A stretch of 64,000 nt of DNA from Odoribacter splanchnicus DSM 20712 (GTDB taxonomy: Bacteria > Bacteroidota > Bacteroidia > Bacteroidales > Marinifilaceae). The notes beneath the pieces are model-generated. The model was given only the letters and a program-made list of their open reading frames with translations. It was not told where the DNA came from and made no database searches. Within the stretch, counting starts at the first letter, position 1, and each line of letters opens with the position of its first letter. Below, piece after piece: positions 8,275 to 17,831 of this stretch. A program made the translations under genes and the position numbers. The stretch is from contig NC_015160.1 of the NCBI RefSeq assembly GCF_000190535.1, positions 1-64,000 on the forward strand, given 5' to 3'.

Positions 8275-8297
8275 GTAAGCGGTTGAGCAAATACATC

Positions 8298-8328
8298 TTG
8301 TCATAATATCCTTTCCCGTTTATCTTTG
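8298..8328 (+). promoter_or_regulatory. IS66 internal promoter
   Basis: A -7 element TATCTTTG (8321-8328) lies 20 bp after TTG at 8299-8301, just inside the left inverted repeat. It is a fitting promoter for the transposition genes. Confidence 0.6.
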
Positions 8329-8344
8329 TGTGCAAAAAGGATTT

Positions 8345-8761
8345 ATGGCAAAATATATGACAAGGGAGGAGTTTTTCCATATTCTTCTTCGACAACGCCA
8401 AAGCAACTTAACGGTAAAGGATTTTTGTGCGAATGAAGGATATAACCGTTCCCAGTTTTACGACTGGCGCTCACGTTTCAATATATCGGACGAGGAGCTT
8501 AAATCCGGAAGTGTCCCCACAGCTGGCATGGATGGTTTTGTTCCGATAAGCATAGACAACAACAATGTGTCTGCACCAACGTTCCAGTCCAAACCTGCCT
8601 TGTGCCCGCAAAAGACAGAGAAAACTTCCGGTAAATGTACTGACAACTCGGAAATATCCCTGGAGCTTCCCAACGGGATTAAAATGAAATTTAAGGGCAC
8701 GGGTGGTTGTAAAGCCGCTTTGAGCCTGCTCACTAAACTGTGTGGAACATGTTTTGCCTGA
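8345..8761 (+). CDS. tnpA: IS66 family accessory protein TnpA
   Basis: First gene of the IS66 element, 138 residues. The N-terminal half contains a helix-turn-helix (LTVKDFCANEGYNRSQFYDW, about residues 21-40), suggesting DNA binding at the element ends. The C-terminal half ends in the short conserved strand ISLELPNGIKMKFKG typical of this accessory family. I chose the ATG at 8345 (MAKYMTREEF); a GTG start five codons earlier is possible. It overlaps the next gene by 13 bp, so the two are probably translationally coupled. Confidence 0.85.
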   Translation: MAKYMTREEFFHILLRQRQSNLTVKDFCANEGYNRSQFYDWRSRFNISDEELKSGSVPTAGMDGFVPISIDNNNVSAPTFQSKPALCPQKTEKTSGKCTDNSEISLELPNGIKMKFKGTGGCKAALSLLTKLCGTCFA

Positions 8762-9132
8762 ACGACTCCATGCGTTACTTTTTATGCCCCGGCAGTACCG
8801 ATATGCGTAAGGGCATGTTCAGCTTGAGCGGTCTGATCCGGGAAAAAATGAACGGGGATGTCCGGAATGGAGATGTGTACATCTTTATCAACAGGCTGAA
8901 AAACCGTATAAAGCTTCTGCACGCAGAAACGGGAGGTCTGGTGATGTACGAGAAACTGCTTGAGGAAGGAACTTTTAAAATCCCCGCTTATGATCCTGAA
9001 ACCCACTCGTACCCCATGACCTGGAGTGATCTTGTCATCATGGTGGAAGGCATCAACGAGGACAAACGAAAGGGAAGGCAAAGACGGCTCTCCGATCTGA
9101 AAAGACACTGGCAAATATCTGTAAACAAATAG
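8749..9132 (+). CDS. tnpB: IS66 family accessory protein TnpB (Orf2)
   Basis: Second IS66 gene, 127 residues, matching the IS66 Orf2 family. The signature is the N-terminal RYFLCPGSTDMRKGMFSLSG (about residues 9-28), followed by GDVYIFINRLKNRIKLLHAE and the C-terminal LSWSDL-like region. Its role in transposition is needed but biochemically unclear. The ATG at 8749 gives the normal family start (MFCLNDSMRYF); the frame is open from a GTG at 8740. It overlaps tnpA and precedes the transposase gene by 61 bp. Confidence 0.88.
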   Translation: MFCLNDSMRYFLCPGSTDMRKGMFSLSGLIREKMNGDVRNGDVYIFINRLKNRIKLLHAETGGLVMYEKLLEEGTFKIPAYDPETHSYPMTWSDLVIMVEGINEDKRKGRQRRLSDLKRHWQISVNK

Positions 9133-9193
9133 CTTGCCGGCTTGCTTTTCCGGTTGTTTTTCACTACCTTTATACAATCAAACAGGATATTGA

Positions 9194-10879
9194 ATGACAA
9201 CGAAAGAAGATATACCGAAGCGGGTGACGGCCCCCATGCTGGAACAGCTTGCCTTGCTGATGGAGACGAACCGGAAGCAAAGTGAGATCATCGAGTCCCA
9301 GGCCAAGACCATAGAGGAGCTCCGTGCCACGATAGTTGAACTGAACGCTTCCCTTGCATGGTTGAAAAGGAAAGTGTTCGGGAAGATGAGTGAGAAATGC
9401 AATCCTATAAACAGCGGGGACCCCATGCTCCCTTTTGATTACGGCGACTTGGGACAGATAGAGGCGGAAATCGAAGCGGCCAGAAACAAGGCGGCACAGA
9501 TTATCACCCCCAAACCTCAAGTCGCCGGTAAAACTCCACGCCGCAATCGGATTATCATGGACGACCTTCCGGTCGTGACGGTTATCATCGAGCCGGAAAA
9601 CCTCGACCTTGACAAATACGTCAAGATAGGCGAGGAACACACCAGAACCCTTGAGATGAAACCCGGATACCTCTATGTAAAAGACACGGTACGCCCCACG
9701 TATGCAATCAAAGACGAAACGGAGGCCATTGAAAACGGGAAGCGGATGGTAGTCACCGCTCCATTGCCGTTGATGCCTATATATAAAGGTATGCCCGGGG
9801 CTTCCATGCTCGCGGAGATACTTTTACAGAAATACGAGTATCACGTTCCATTTTACCGGCAGGTCAAGCAACCGGAACATCTGGGAGTGAAACTGTCGAG
9901 AAACACGTTGGATGGCTGGTTCAAGCCGGTCTGTGAACTTTTAAGACCTCTTTACCTTGAACTCAAAAAGAAAGTCCTCTCCTCTGACTACATACAGGTG
10001 GATGAAACCACTCTCCCGGTCATAGACCATGACAGGCACAAGGCAGCAAAGGAGTATATCTGGATAGTACGAGCGGCGGTGCCGCGCCTGCTCTTCTTCC
10101 ATTATGACAACGGATCGCGTTCTCAAAAGGTAGCGATCGATCTCTTGAAAACGTTCAAAGGATACCTCCAGTGTGACGGTTACTCCGCTTATGACGCTTT
10201 TGAGAACCGGAAAGACGTGCGCCTGTGCGGATGTCTCGCACATATCAGACGCCACATAGAGTCATGCAGGGAAGAGAACCGGGAATATGCCATGCAAGGA
10301 CTTAAATTTATACAAGATCTGTATAACGTGGAGTATATGGCTGATGAGCGGCAACTCTCCTATGAGGAACGTGCAGCGCTACGGCAACGTCTGGCCGGTC
10401 CGCTACTTGACGCCTTCGAGCTCTGGCTTCAGAACACATACCCCAAAGTGCTTAAGCGCAGTCTGATGGGGAAGGCTATAGCCTACGCTTATCCTCTCAT
10501 ACCAAGAATGAGGCATTATCTGTACGATGGAAGAATTTTTATAGATAACAACAGGGCGGAGAACGCACTTAGACCTATGGTTTTGACCAGAAAGAATATG
10601 CTGTTCTGTGGAAATCGGCAAGCGGCTGAAAACACGGCTGTCATCTGCTCGTTACTCGGTTCCTGTAAGGAATGTGGAGTCAATCCACGTGAGTGGCTGA
10701 ATGATGTAATCAGCAAACTTCCCTATTATCTTACTCCCAAGTCAGAGAAAAAACTCACCGAGCTCCTTCCTGACAGATGGGGTGGATACCGACAAAGCCA
10801 CGACACTCTCCCGACAGTCCCGGGAATGTCTATGGACAATCCCAGGACTGTCCATAGACAAACTGTACACGCAACCTGA
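9194..10879 (+). CDS. tnpC: IS66 family transposase TnpC
   Basis: The DDE transposase of the element has 561 residues and the full family layout. It begins with an N-terminal coiled-coil/leucine-rich segment (about residues 10-60), followed by a basic stretch and a region related to zinc-binding IS66 domains. The catalytic core has Asp in YIQVDETTLPV (near residue 270), Asp in LQCDGYSAYDAF (near 327) and Glu in DNNRAENALRPM (near 455). A C-terminal IS66 tail (CGVNPREWLNDVISKLP) follows. No frameshift is visible, so it appears intact. The last 25 or so residues after the conserved tail are a non-conserved extension. Confidence 0.93.
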   Translation: MTTKEDIPKRVTAPMLEQLALLMETNRKQSEIIESQAKTIEELRATIVELNASLAWLKRKVFGKMSEKCNPINSGDPMLPFDYGDLGQIEAEIEAARNKAAQIITPKPQVAGKTPRRNRIIMDDLPVVTVIIEPENLDLDKYVKIGEEHTRTLEMKPGYLYVKDTVRPTYAIKDETEAIENGKRMVVTAPLPLMPIYKGMPGASMLAEILLQKYEYHVPFYRQVKQPEHLGVKLSRNTLDGWFKPVCELLRPLYLELKKKVLSSDYIQVDETTLPVIDHDRHKAAKEYIWIVRAAVPRLLFFHYDNGSRSQKVAIDLLKTFKGYLQCDGYSAYDAFENRKDVRLCGCLAHIRRHIESCREENREYAMQGLKFIQDLYNVEYMADERQLSYEERAALRQRLAGPLLDAFELWLQNTYPKVLKRSLMGKAIAYAYPLIPRMRHYLYDGRIFIDNNRAENALRPMVLTRKNMLFCGNRQAAENTAVICSLLGSCKECGVNPREWLNDVISKLPYYLTPKSEKKLTELLPDRWGGYRQSHDTLPTVPGMSMDNPRTVHRQTVHAT

Positions 10880-10989
10880 AACTCTGACGAACCGATAAGT
10901 CTTACCACTGCACATATACATAACTCAAGCAGAGTGATCTCTCTTGGGAAAAATCAAATCTACAAGATGTATTTGCCCAACCGCTTACA

Positions 10990-11817
10990 ATGTTACCTGT
11001 CGTGACTGAATTTGTCAGGAAGTACAGTCTTGATGATTTTATTGTCGTAGCCGACTCCGGGCTTATGAACGGCAATAATATAGCGGACCTTGAGAGTAAT
11101 GGCTACAAATATATTATCGGCGCAAAGATAAAGAATGAAAGCAAGAAAATACAGGAGTGGATTCTTGCACAGCCGAAGGTCAATTGTCAAATGATAGAGT
11201 ACGACAAAGGTAACGGACAGCGACTCTTGGTAGGATATACCGACGACCGTGCCCGCAAGGACGCCTATAACAGAGAAAAGGGAATACGCCGTTTGGAAAA
11301 GGCTTATAACCGAGGAACACTTACGAAAGACAACATTAACAAGCGTGGTTACAACAAATTCTTAAAAATGGAAGGAGACGTAAAGGTTTCCATAAATTAT
11401 GATAAGCTTGAAGCGGACGAGAAATGGGACGGTCTTAAAGGGTATCTTACAAACACGGATATTCCTGTTAGCGAGGTATACGCCGCATACCATAATCTCT
11501 GGCATGTTGAGAGGGCTTTCCGGATATCAAAATCAAAAATAGAGATAAGGCCGATGTTTCATTTTACCCGTAGGAGAATAGAAGCTCACGTGTGCATCTG
11601 CTTTGTGGCACTTAAAGTCTACAAAGAGCTAGAGAGACTACTGAAGCTATCCAATATAAACATGAGTGTAGATAAAGTGCTGGCGCTTGCACAGACTATA
11701 GTCACGATACAGGTGACTTTACCTCAAAGTAAGCAAACTATAACAAGAACAATGCTTATGAAACGTCATCAACGGATCGCACCATTGTTTAATGATGGGT
11801 TTTGGGGTACGCATTGA
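10990..11817 (+). pseudogene. IS1634-like transposase, 5'-truncated
   Basis: The 275 residues match the C-terminal half of IS1634/IS4-group transposases: VVADSGLMNGNNIADLE (second catalytic Asp region), YIIGAKIKNE, and YHNLWHVERAFRISKSKIEIRPMFH with the Glu of the DDE triad. Complete members are about twice as long. The missing front half ends exactly at the right boundary of the IS66 element (10988), and the first ATG at 10990 is accidental. No terminal inverted repeat was recognised on the right, where a lipoprotein gene ends 6 bp later on the other strand. It should be inactive. Confidence 0.8.
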
Positions 11818-11822
11818 CGAAG

Positions 11823-12161
11823 TCAGGAGTTTAATACGGATTTTCCTTTTCTCGGTTCTTCGGGTACAAATTCACCATCCGTATAATTGATGGTCAGATT
11901 ATAGTCATTGTCCTCCTTGTCGATGTAATCCACGCTGATTTGACTCAATACGTTTTCCAATTTGCGTTCTTTCCAGTCTTCTTTCCATTCTATGCGGTAA
12001 ATTTTACATTCGTTTATATCCACATGGGCTTTTATAAGTTCCTTTATTTTAGCAACACCTTCATCGGAAGCCATTGCACAATCATTTGCAGACGAACAGG
12101 AAGAGATAGAGATGGCTGCAACTAATGCCACAAACAGGTTCTTCAATAATTTTACATTCAT
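11823..12161 (-). CDS. Small lipoprotein of unknown function
   Basis: The 112-residue protein has a lipoprotein signal (MNVKLLKNLFVALVAAISIS-SC, lipobox around residues 19-22), so it is exported and lipidated. The mature part is small, acidic and without a family I recognise. Last gene of a minus-strand cluster (TetR, 1678-residue protein, small membrane protein, this gene), 38 bp after the previous stop. The C-terminus ends abruptly (GKSVLNS) only a few bases from the transposase fragment, so its natural 3' end may have been altered. Confidence 0.6.
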   Translation of the reverse strand: MNVKLLKNLFVALVAAISISSCSSANDCAMASDEGVAKIKELIKAHVDINECKIYRIEWKEDWKERKLENVLSQISVDYIDKEDNDYNLTINYTDGEFVPEEPRKGKSVLNS

Positions 12162-12199
12162 AATTCTTTAAGTTGTTTTTTATATAAATGGGGAATTGA

Positions 12200-12691
12200 T
12201 TAGTTGAATAAAGAACGAAACTCTTCGAAGTCTTCCTGCGATGCAAAATACTTGGTTTCGAATACGATGTATTTATCAGGAAGACTTACCTTAAATTGGT
12301 TTTCTTCGTTATCGTCTTTTATATAGCTGATGTCGGAAATAAGGAAAGAGTTGTATTCGATTTTGCTTTTATTTACCTCAGGATATGTCACCCGTCCTTT
12401 ATCCACGGTAATGGTTCCTCCCTGTGCTGCCAGCACCCGGGCCTTACGAATGTCAAAGTATGTCATGATAAGCAGTAGTACACCGCCAATAATCAAAATC
12501 GTGGAAAAGACTGCTGGAGAGAGGATGACCGCCCGCCTGATACGTAACCCAAAAGGGTAAATCAAAGGTACGACGATTATACCTATCCCAAATGCCAGGC
12601 TTGACCATTGGTTTGTCCAGGCACTTGGGGGGGTGTAACTGAAAGTTTGATGTACACTCTTGAATTTTTCGGTTGTTTTTGTTGTTTCCAT
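12200..12691 (-). CDS. Small membrane protein with PH-like cytoplasmic domain
   Basis: The 163-residue protein has two transmembrane segments (about residues 31-52 and 60-80), preceded by a short hydrophilic N-terminus. A C-terminal part of about 80 residues follows, built of alternating strands and a final helix (SQEDFEEFRSLF). This layout resembles small two-helix proteins with a bacterial PH-like domain; I cannot name a function. It starts 6 bp after the stop of the giant Imm5-repeat gene and must be co-transcribed with it. Confidence 0.6.
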   Translation of the reverse strand: METTKTTEKFKSVHQTFSYTPPSAWTNQWSSLAFGIGIIVVPLIYPFGLRIRRAVILSPAVFSTILIIGGVLLLIMTYFDIRKARVLAAQGGTITVDKGRVTYPEVNKSKIEYNSFLISDISYIKDDNEENQFKVSLPDKYIVFETKYFASQEDFEEFRSLFN

Positions 12692-12697
12692 ACTGTT

Positions 12698-15600
12698 TTA
12701 TATTTTTAAAGTTGATGTAATCAGCGCATCTGTTATCAGGATATTCTCTGAAATACAAGAAATATTTTTTAATGCAGCTTTCGCTTCCGTTATGTTTCCG
12801 CTTTTCACTTGTGAGGAGATCCATTTCTTAATTTCCGGAAAGACAGTATATTCCGTGACTTCCCAATCAGGAACGCAGCCATGGATCAGGGTGTCGAACA
12901 CGAAATCGCGAATGCCCTTTTTTGCCATTGTTTCGCCCAACCGTTTCATGTTCGCTTTTTCATAGCCGAGAAGTACACAACCTGAATATACGAAGAGTAT
13001 ATCGGAAGCCCGGACGGTACTGTATGCAATACATTTGATTGTCGCTTCTATCAGACATAAAAGCAGATTCGCTTTTAGATAGCGTTCGCTTCGTCTCATG
13101 GAATATCCGGCATAAAGTGCCTGAATCGCATGGCTGAGAAAAGATTCACTCGTTTCTGCCAACAAGCGGGTGTTATCCGGAGCTATGAACTTACCTATAT
13201 GACCGTTTCTTTCCAACTGCCTGATGCGGTCTCTTTTTACAAGGGCAACTTGAAGGTTTTCAGCCATAATTTTCCGCCAGTTCTGCCAGGTGGATTTCCA
13301 GTCACGGGTATTGGCGAATGTGATTTCCATGTAACCGTCCGACACGGACGTCGCGATTTCCATTGTTCCGCTGCGGGCTGTCATATCGGAAGTTTTGTCC
13401 CACTTTGTTCCGTCTACCATAATTTCTCCACCGAATAGTCCGGCAGGAATCGGCAGGACAGGGACAGATACTTTATTTTCTGTTATCCACAAGTATATGG
13501 CAGAAATATTATAAACATTCTCTTCGTTTCGGGCGGCAGTCACTCCGGCATCCTCCCAGACAAGAAAGCTGCGTCTGTCATATTGTATGGTCTTGCCGTT
13601 GTCATCTTGCATGGTCTGATGGGTAAATACGACTTTCTCTTTGCCGAAAATATCTGTCATGGCCGTATATGACAATGGTAGGCCGACATTTTTCCCGTTT
13701 ATCTTTAATATGCCTTCCGTAATCTCTACTCCATCTGTCTCCGGCAGATCGGGACTTCCTCCTTGCTCTTTATTCTCCTTTGCCGACAACCGTGGTTGGG
13801 TAACCGGCAGCTTTCCGCACGGAGGTGCAAACATCAGAGTTATATCTTCTGAAATAGGAGGTAATAAAAGGTCTATGTCCGGATAAGGCTTTGGGTAATT
13901 GAGCCAGTATCCCAATTTATTCGGACGGCTTGCCGTACGAAGGAAATGCCAAAAGTCTTCCGGCAGACTCAGTATGTCATCGGTATGCTGATGCGTATTT
14001 ACTACGATAGTACCGTCAGGTAACGCATGAATCTTTTTGAATGATTCGCTACCGAACACACCGGGGCGGATGCGCAATACTTCATCTGTCCTCCGGTTCC
14101 AGAGACGGGCATAGTCGGAGCGGTTGCCATTGTCGCTGTTACCCTCTACCAAAATCCAGTCCTCCTGAAATAGGTGCAATCTGAATAAACCATCCCCAAT
14201 GTGATGTAACGGAGCGATACGGCATCTTCGTGTCGCCATATCGAGATCAAGCAATCCCGGTTCCAACCATATTCCGCTATTGTTTCTTGCATTGTATTCG
14301 TGCAGCGAAATCATGCGTGCGGTGTCCGGTACGGGTATGCAACCTTCACGGAACGTTTCATACCCGAACATGGAGAAGGGGAGGGTGGTATATTTCCCGT
14401 TATCGTCATATCGGATGATGCCCGATTTGTAATAACTCCCCATTGTTATATACAGCGCTCCTTTCCCGTCTATCCCGAAACCGGGAGGATACATCAAGCC
14501 ATCCGGTAATATAATACGGCTTACATATTTTACTCCCTGTTCCGTCATTGTATGAATGATGACACTTTTAGCATCTCCCAGGCAGAGATAAGGTCCGTAC
14601 CATCGAAACTCATACTTATCATAGACACTCAAATCACACAGGCGCGACCATTTGTCCGCCTCCAACGGGTTCTTTCCCCCAATAGGCATTTCTCCCAAAG
14701 AGGTAGAATAAAGTGCGGCATAAAAGTCCAGCTCCTTCGAGTATCTGAAACTGTGAATTTTCCTCGTTTTGAATTTTACAGGCTGAAGAGGTACAATACG
14801 CAAATCGACTATGAATGTTCCCAACCATTGCTCTTCATCTTTCGGCTTCCATTCTCCATAGGCGCAATATCCGGCAAAACCTCTTACGATGTAACAGATG
14901 CCGTCATCCGGCCATTTCATTTTTTCACGGGGCATTTGCTTTCGTGGATTGATATGCCGGGCTGTAATCCCAAAATCACGGTGTGGTTGTTTGAGAAGTT
15001 GGCAATATTGACCATACTTCCTGCATTTTTTCTCAAAGGTCTGCATTTCCGTTTGTGGAAGCAACTCCAATAGGTAAATCTCATCACCGTCCAAGTCATA
15101 GAGAGCGTATCCGCAGGCGGTAAGTTCCTGCCCCAAGGCGGCTATACCCGCTTCATGCGAAAGACAGAAATATTGGGTTATGATTTCATCAAAACGCTTG
15201 TCTTTCAATATGGGAACATCTTTTCCCCATCTTTTTCTCATTTCTGCCAGCGTATCTTCTACATCTCCATCATCTTTGCGTAGGTCAAGGGCTTTATTGC
15301 GGACTTCTTCCATCCGATCATTCTCATACAGCTCCATTTCGCTCTTAATCCATTCCACCACAGCCTTTCCGGATATTCCTTTGGTCGTATATATACCGGC
15401 AGGTATTTTGGAAAACCGGATACCGTTAGTTGAGAGTTTGTGCATCAGAAGTACAAGTTGGTCGGGAGTATAAAGTTCATTCTTCATTAACCATTCTCCA
15501 TTACATACAAGAAAACCGTCTTCTTCGTTCCAGTCTCCATGAATGCTGTTGTCACCGTTGCACACGTGAATTTGATAACTTGTGAAACGGGTATAGTCAT

Positions 15601-17734
15601 GAAAAAGAGATTTTGGTCCGAATAATCGGACTGTCAGAATAAACCACGTTTGTTCGTCTCTCTTGCCGTCCGATACGGGAAACATTTCCCCGTCGGAAGT
15701 AAAATGGAAAGATATACTCCATTCAAAATCATCAGGGTAAGGAATATTGGCCTTTGCCAACCATTTTGTGCTCACAAGAGTGGGGATTATCTTCTCGTAA
15801 TAATCGGTAAGTTCCCGGTTCAGTTCATGCAGATGCTTCTGTTCCGGCAATAGCAGTACAATGCGATACAATATATGGAGATCTCCCGGCCCTTGTTCCA
15901 TAAGGGTATGGGCAAGTTTTGACAGATAAGCGATGGCACAAGAATCTGGAGACAAGGCCAGTAAAGCTGTACAATACCAAAACCTTATAATGTCGTAATC
16001 GAAAAGTCCGGTCATGCAATAATTTTCCAGTTCTTGTGCTGTGGAAGGTAGGCAGGGATAGCCTTGTAGAAAATCTGCCACTATGCGGATAAGTTCTCCG
16101 TCTGCCGCATACGGTTGCATGTGCAATAATTCTTTTCTGTCGGTAGGGGCATGAATATAAGAATCGAGCGCAGAGTTAAGCCGGTTAATTTTATCAGACA
16201 GCGTCACATTGCAATTTGCCGGTGTCGGTATGCGGATTTTGTTACCGGCATGGTATCCGGCATGTTTTTCGTTTTCATAAACGTACGGTATACAGTCGGT
16301 GAGATACCATTTCCAAAATTCCCTGTTCGATTCGGGATTGATTTCCGATAAGTCTGCCGCACCTCCATTACAGGAAAGACTTGCTAAAAACGCTGCATCC
16401 CATTCGTCGGAGGCAAGTTCTTCATCATTTTCCGCAACTTCTTCATAATCGTTACCGTCTGTTACTGTATATGCAGCCTGTACAGCTGCCATGCCTGCCA
16501 TAAGTGGGGCAAAATCGGTTCCATAGTCGCGTCCTTCTACAAGACTGGAAGTGTAGTCCGCTATTCTCGTTATTTCATCCGGATTTGCTTTTTCCTCTAA
16601 GTAATGCTCCGCTTTTCGGAGCAATGCAATAATTTTATGGCTTTCTCCGGAATATCTTCTCCAAATCGGTAAGACTTTAAGCGCACACAATATACCGATT
16701 CTTCCTGCTATACGGGGAGACCGGAATGCCCGTAAAATTTTATATCTTGACGGGCGGGACAGGTGACCTTGGGGCGAGCTGGAAATTTCTTCCAACCCTT
16801 CTTTTATCAATTCCTCCGGAAAAACGGGTACTTCAGTTGCCTTTTCCGGCAAGACAAAAGCGATAATTTCCCGTTCGGGATTTTTATATATGGAAAGAAT
16901 CATATCCAGATACCAGTGCCAATACTCTTTTCGTTTTCCTGTATCACCGTTTCTTTCATTGACAAAAGGATTTCCACCTGAATAGACAATTGATCCTATG
17001 AAATCAGCATTCCAGCTTTCAGGATCGAAAGATCCGTCATCTTCTCCGCAATAATCCTCTATGTTCAATATAGACGCTGCATCATAACATACTGTATATC
17101 CAAGCATCACGATAGCCCAACCTACGGTTGCATCCGTTTCCTTATGATTATCTTCCACATGAATCCTCAATTTCTCTGTTTCTGATAATATAGCTTCGGC
17201 AGAGTTTTCAGCTTTATACAGATAGTTGTTTATGCAGGAGAGTACTTGTGCATGAACGTTGCTTTGCTTTCCGGCAGAAAAATAAATCTTCTTGCAACAC
17301 TCGCATTGTATTTTCTGTATGACACGTATATTACCGATCCGTTTCATCAAATCAATCCTTAACGGTAAAGGCAAATGTCCCAGACTGCTTTGATCGACCC
17401 ACTCTTTTAATCTTTCTATTCTATCTGTTATTGTGTCTTCATCAGGATGGAGTTTCGGGAAGGTGTATTCCCGTTTGGATTTGGGGAGTCCTGCGTATAG
17501 CCGGCTATAATCAATGTAGGTGTGAGGAGAATAACGGTCGTGAAAAATCGGCAGCCGGAAGTCCGATGCTTTTATATAGGCGTTCCCGTTTCCGTCCAGG
17601 CTTATCCCAGGTTCTTGAGATAGCATCGGGGCAATGACCGGATTATCAGCATATGCTATCCGTATATATTGCTCACCATCCTTTTTTTCTTCGTACAGGA
17701 CGATACTTCCATGCTGTCTATGTACCTTGTCCAT
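12698..17734 (-). CDS. 1678-residue protein with two Imm5-like repeats, unknown function
   Basis: This very large cytoplasmic-type protein has no signal peptide or membrane segment. Two tandem modules, about residues 110-310 and 310-500, each end in a related motif: ESWNADFIGSIVYSGG...KEYWHWYL in the first and DEWDAAFLASLSCNGG...REFWKWYL in the second. This pattern resembles the Imm5 family of immunity proteins from polymorphic-toxin loci. The rest is not recognised; about residues 1000-1350 have repeated short strands that could form a beta-propeller. A TTG start at 17761 overlaps the promoter -7 element, so I chose the ATG at 17734 (MDKVHRQHG). It lies downstream of a TetR gene and a palindromic operator, with two small envelope genes behind it. 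Confidence 0.65.
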   Translation of the reverse strand: MDKVHRQHGSIVLYEEKKDGEQYIRIAYADNPVIAPMLSQEPGISLDGNGNAYIKASDFRLPIFHDRYSPHTYIDYSRLYAGLPKSKREYTFPKLHPDEDTITDRIERLKEWVDQSSLGHLPLPLRIDLMKRIGNIRVIQKIQCECCKKIYFSAGKQSNVHAQVLSCINNYLYKAENSAEAILSETEKLRIHVEDNHKETDATVGWAIVMLGYTVCYDAASILNIEDYCGEDDGSFDPESWNADFIGSIVYSGGNPFVNERNGDTGKRKEYWHWYLDMILSIYKNPEREIIAFVLPEKATEVPVFPEELIKEGLEEISSSPQGHLSRPSRYKILRAFRSPRIAGRIGILCALKVLPIWRRYSGESHKIIALLRKAEHYLEEKANPDEITRIADYTSSLVEGRDYGTDFAPLMAGMAAVQAAYTVTDGNDYEEVAENDEELASDEWDAAFLASLSCNGGAADLSEINPESNREFWKWYLTDCIPYVYENEKHAGYHAGNKIRIPTPANCNVTLSDKINRLNSALDSYIHAPTDRKELLHMQPYAADGELIRIVADFLQGYPCLPSTAQELENYCMTGLFDYDIIRFWYCTALLALSPDSCAIAYLSKLAHTLMEQGPGDLHILYRIVLLLPEQKHLHELNRELTDYYEKIIPTLVSTKWLAKANIPYPDDFEWSISFHFTSDGEMFPVSDGKRDEQTWFILTVRLFGPKSLFHDYTRFTSYQIHVCNGDNSIHGDWNEEDGFLVCNGEWLMKNELYTPDQLVLLMHKLSTNGIRFSKIPAGIYTTKGISGKAVVEWIKSEMELYENDRMEEVRNKALDLRKDDGDVEDTLAEMRKRWGKDVPILKDKRFDEIITQYFCLSHEAGIAALGQELTACGYALYDLDGDEIYLLELLPQTEMQTFEKKCRKYGQYCQLLKQPHRDFGITARHINPRKQMPREKMKWPDDGICYIVRGFAGYCAYGEWKPKDEEQWLGTFIVDLRIVPLQPVKFKTRKIHSFRYSKELDFYAALYSTSLGEMPIGGKNPLEADKWSRLCDLSVYDKYEFRWYGPYLCLGDAKSVIIHTMTEQGVKYVSRIILPDGLMYPPGFGIDGKGALYITMGSYYKSGIIRYDDNGKYTTLPFSMFGYETFREGCIPVPDTARMISLHEYNARNNSGIWLEPGLLDLDMATRRCRIAPLHHIGDGLFRLHLFQEDWILVEGNSDNGNRSDYARLWNRRTDEVLRIRPGVFGSESFKKIHALPDGTIVVNTHQHTDDILSLPEDFWHFLRTASRPNKLGYWLNYPKPYPDIDLLLPPISEDITLMFAPPCGKLPVTQPRLSAKENKEQGGSPDLPETDGVEITEGILKINGKNVGLPLSYTAMTDIFGKEKVVFTHQTMQDDNGKTIQYDRRSFLVWEDAGVTAARNEENVYNISAIYLWITENKVSVPVLPIPAGLFGGEIMVDGTKWDKTSDMTARSGTMEIATSVSDGYMEITFANTRDWKSTWQNWRKIMAENLQVALVKRDRIRQLERNGHIGKFIAPDNTRLLAETSESFLSHAIQALYAGYSMRRSERYLKANLLLCLIEATIKCIAYSTVRASDILFVYSGCVLLGYEKANMKRLGETMAKKGIRDFVFDTLIHGCVPDWEVTEYTVFPEIKKWISSQVKSGNITEAKAALKNISCISENILITDALITSTLKI

Positions 17735-17758
17735 ATCTCTGGCAGTTAAATTATGCGC

Positions 17759-17797
17759 CAAAGATAAACAACATATTAAAATTTGAACGATTGTTCA
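17759..17797 (-). promoter_or_regulatory. Promoter with TetR-type palindromic operator
   Basis: The palindrome TGAAC-GATT-GTTCA (17784-17797) sits where the -33 element of a minus-strand promoter would lie, 17 bp before the -7 element TATCTTTG (17766-17759). It is positioned to let a repressor block transcription of the giant gene. The neighbouring TetR gene ends 35 bp away and is the obvious candidate. Confidence 0.65.
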
Positions 17798-17831
17798 GAA
17801 AAAAATATCTTTTAAATATTACTAAAAGGAA

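Larger units (their letters stand above)
8275..10988 (+). mobile_element. IS66-family insertion sequence, complete
   Basis: The element is bounded by a 27-bp inverted repeat with one mismatch. The left end starts GTAAGCGGTTGAGCAAAT at 8275, and the right end, read inward from 10988, starts GTAAGCGGTTGGGCAAAT. It carries the standard three genes in order: accessory tnpA, tnpB and DDE transposase tnpC. The 8 bp on the left (ATACTTCT) and on the right (AATGTTAC) do not match, so there is no target duplication. The two flanks are fragments of unrelated genes. This points to deletion or recombination at the element after insertion. Confidence 0.92.

Noticed and set aside
8330..8344. GTG start for the IS66 TnpA and GTG at 8740 for TnpB
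   Set aside because: The ATGs at 8345 and 8749 give the usual family N-termini. The extra codons are not conserved.
13483..13491. Perfect DnaA box TTATCCACA (and another at 18133-18141)
   Set aside because: Both are single boxes inside coding regions, far from dnaA and without clustering or an AT-rich unwinding element, so they do not indicate an origin.
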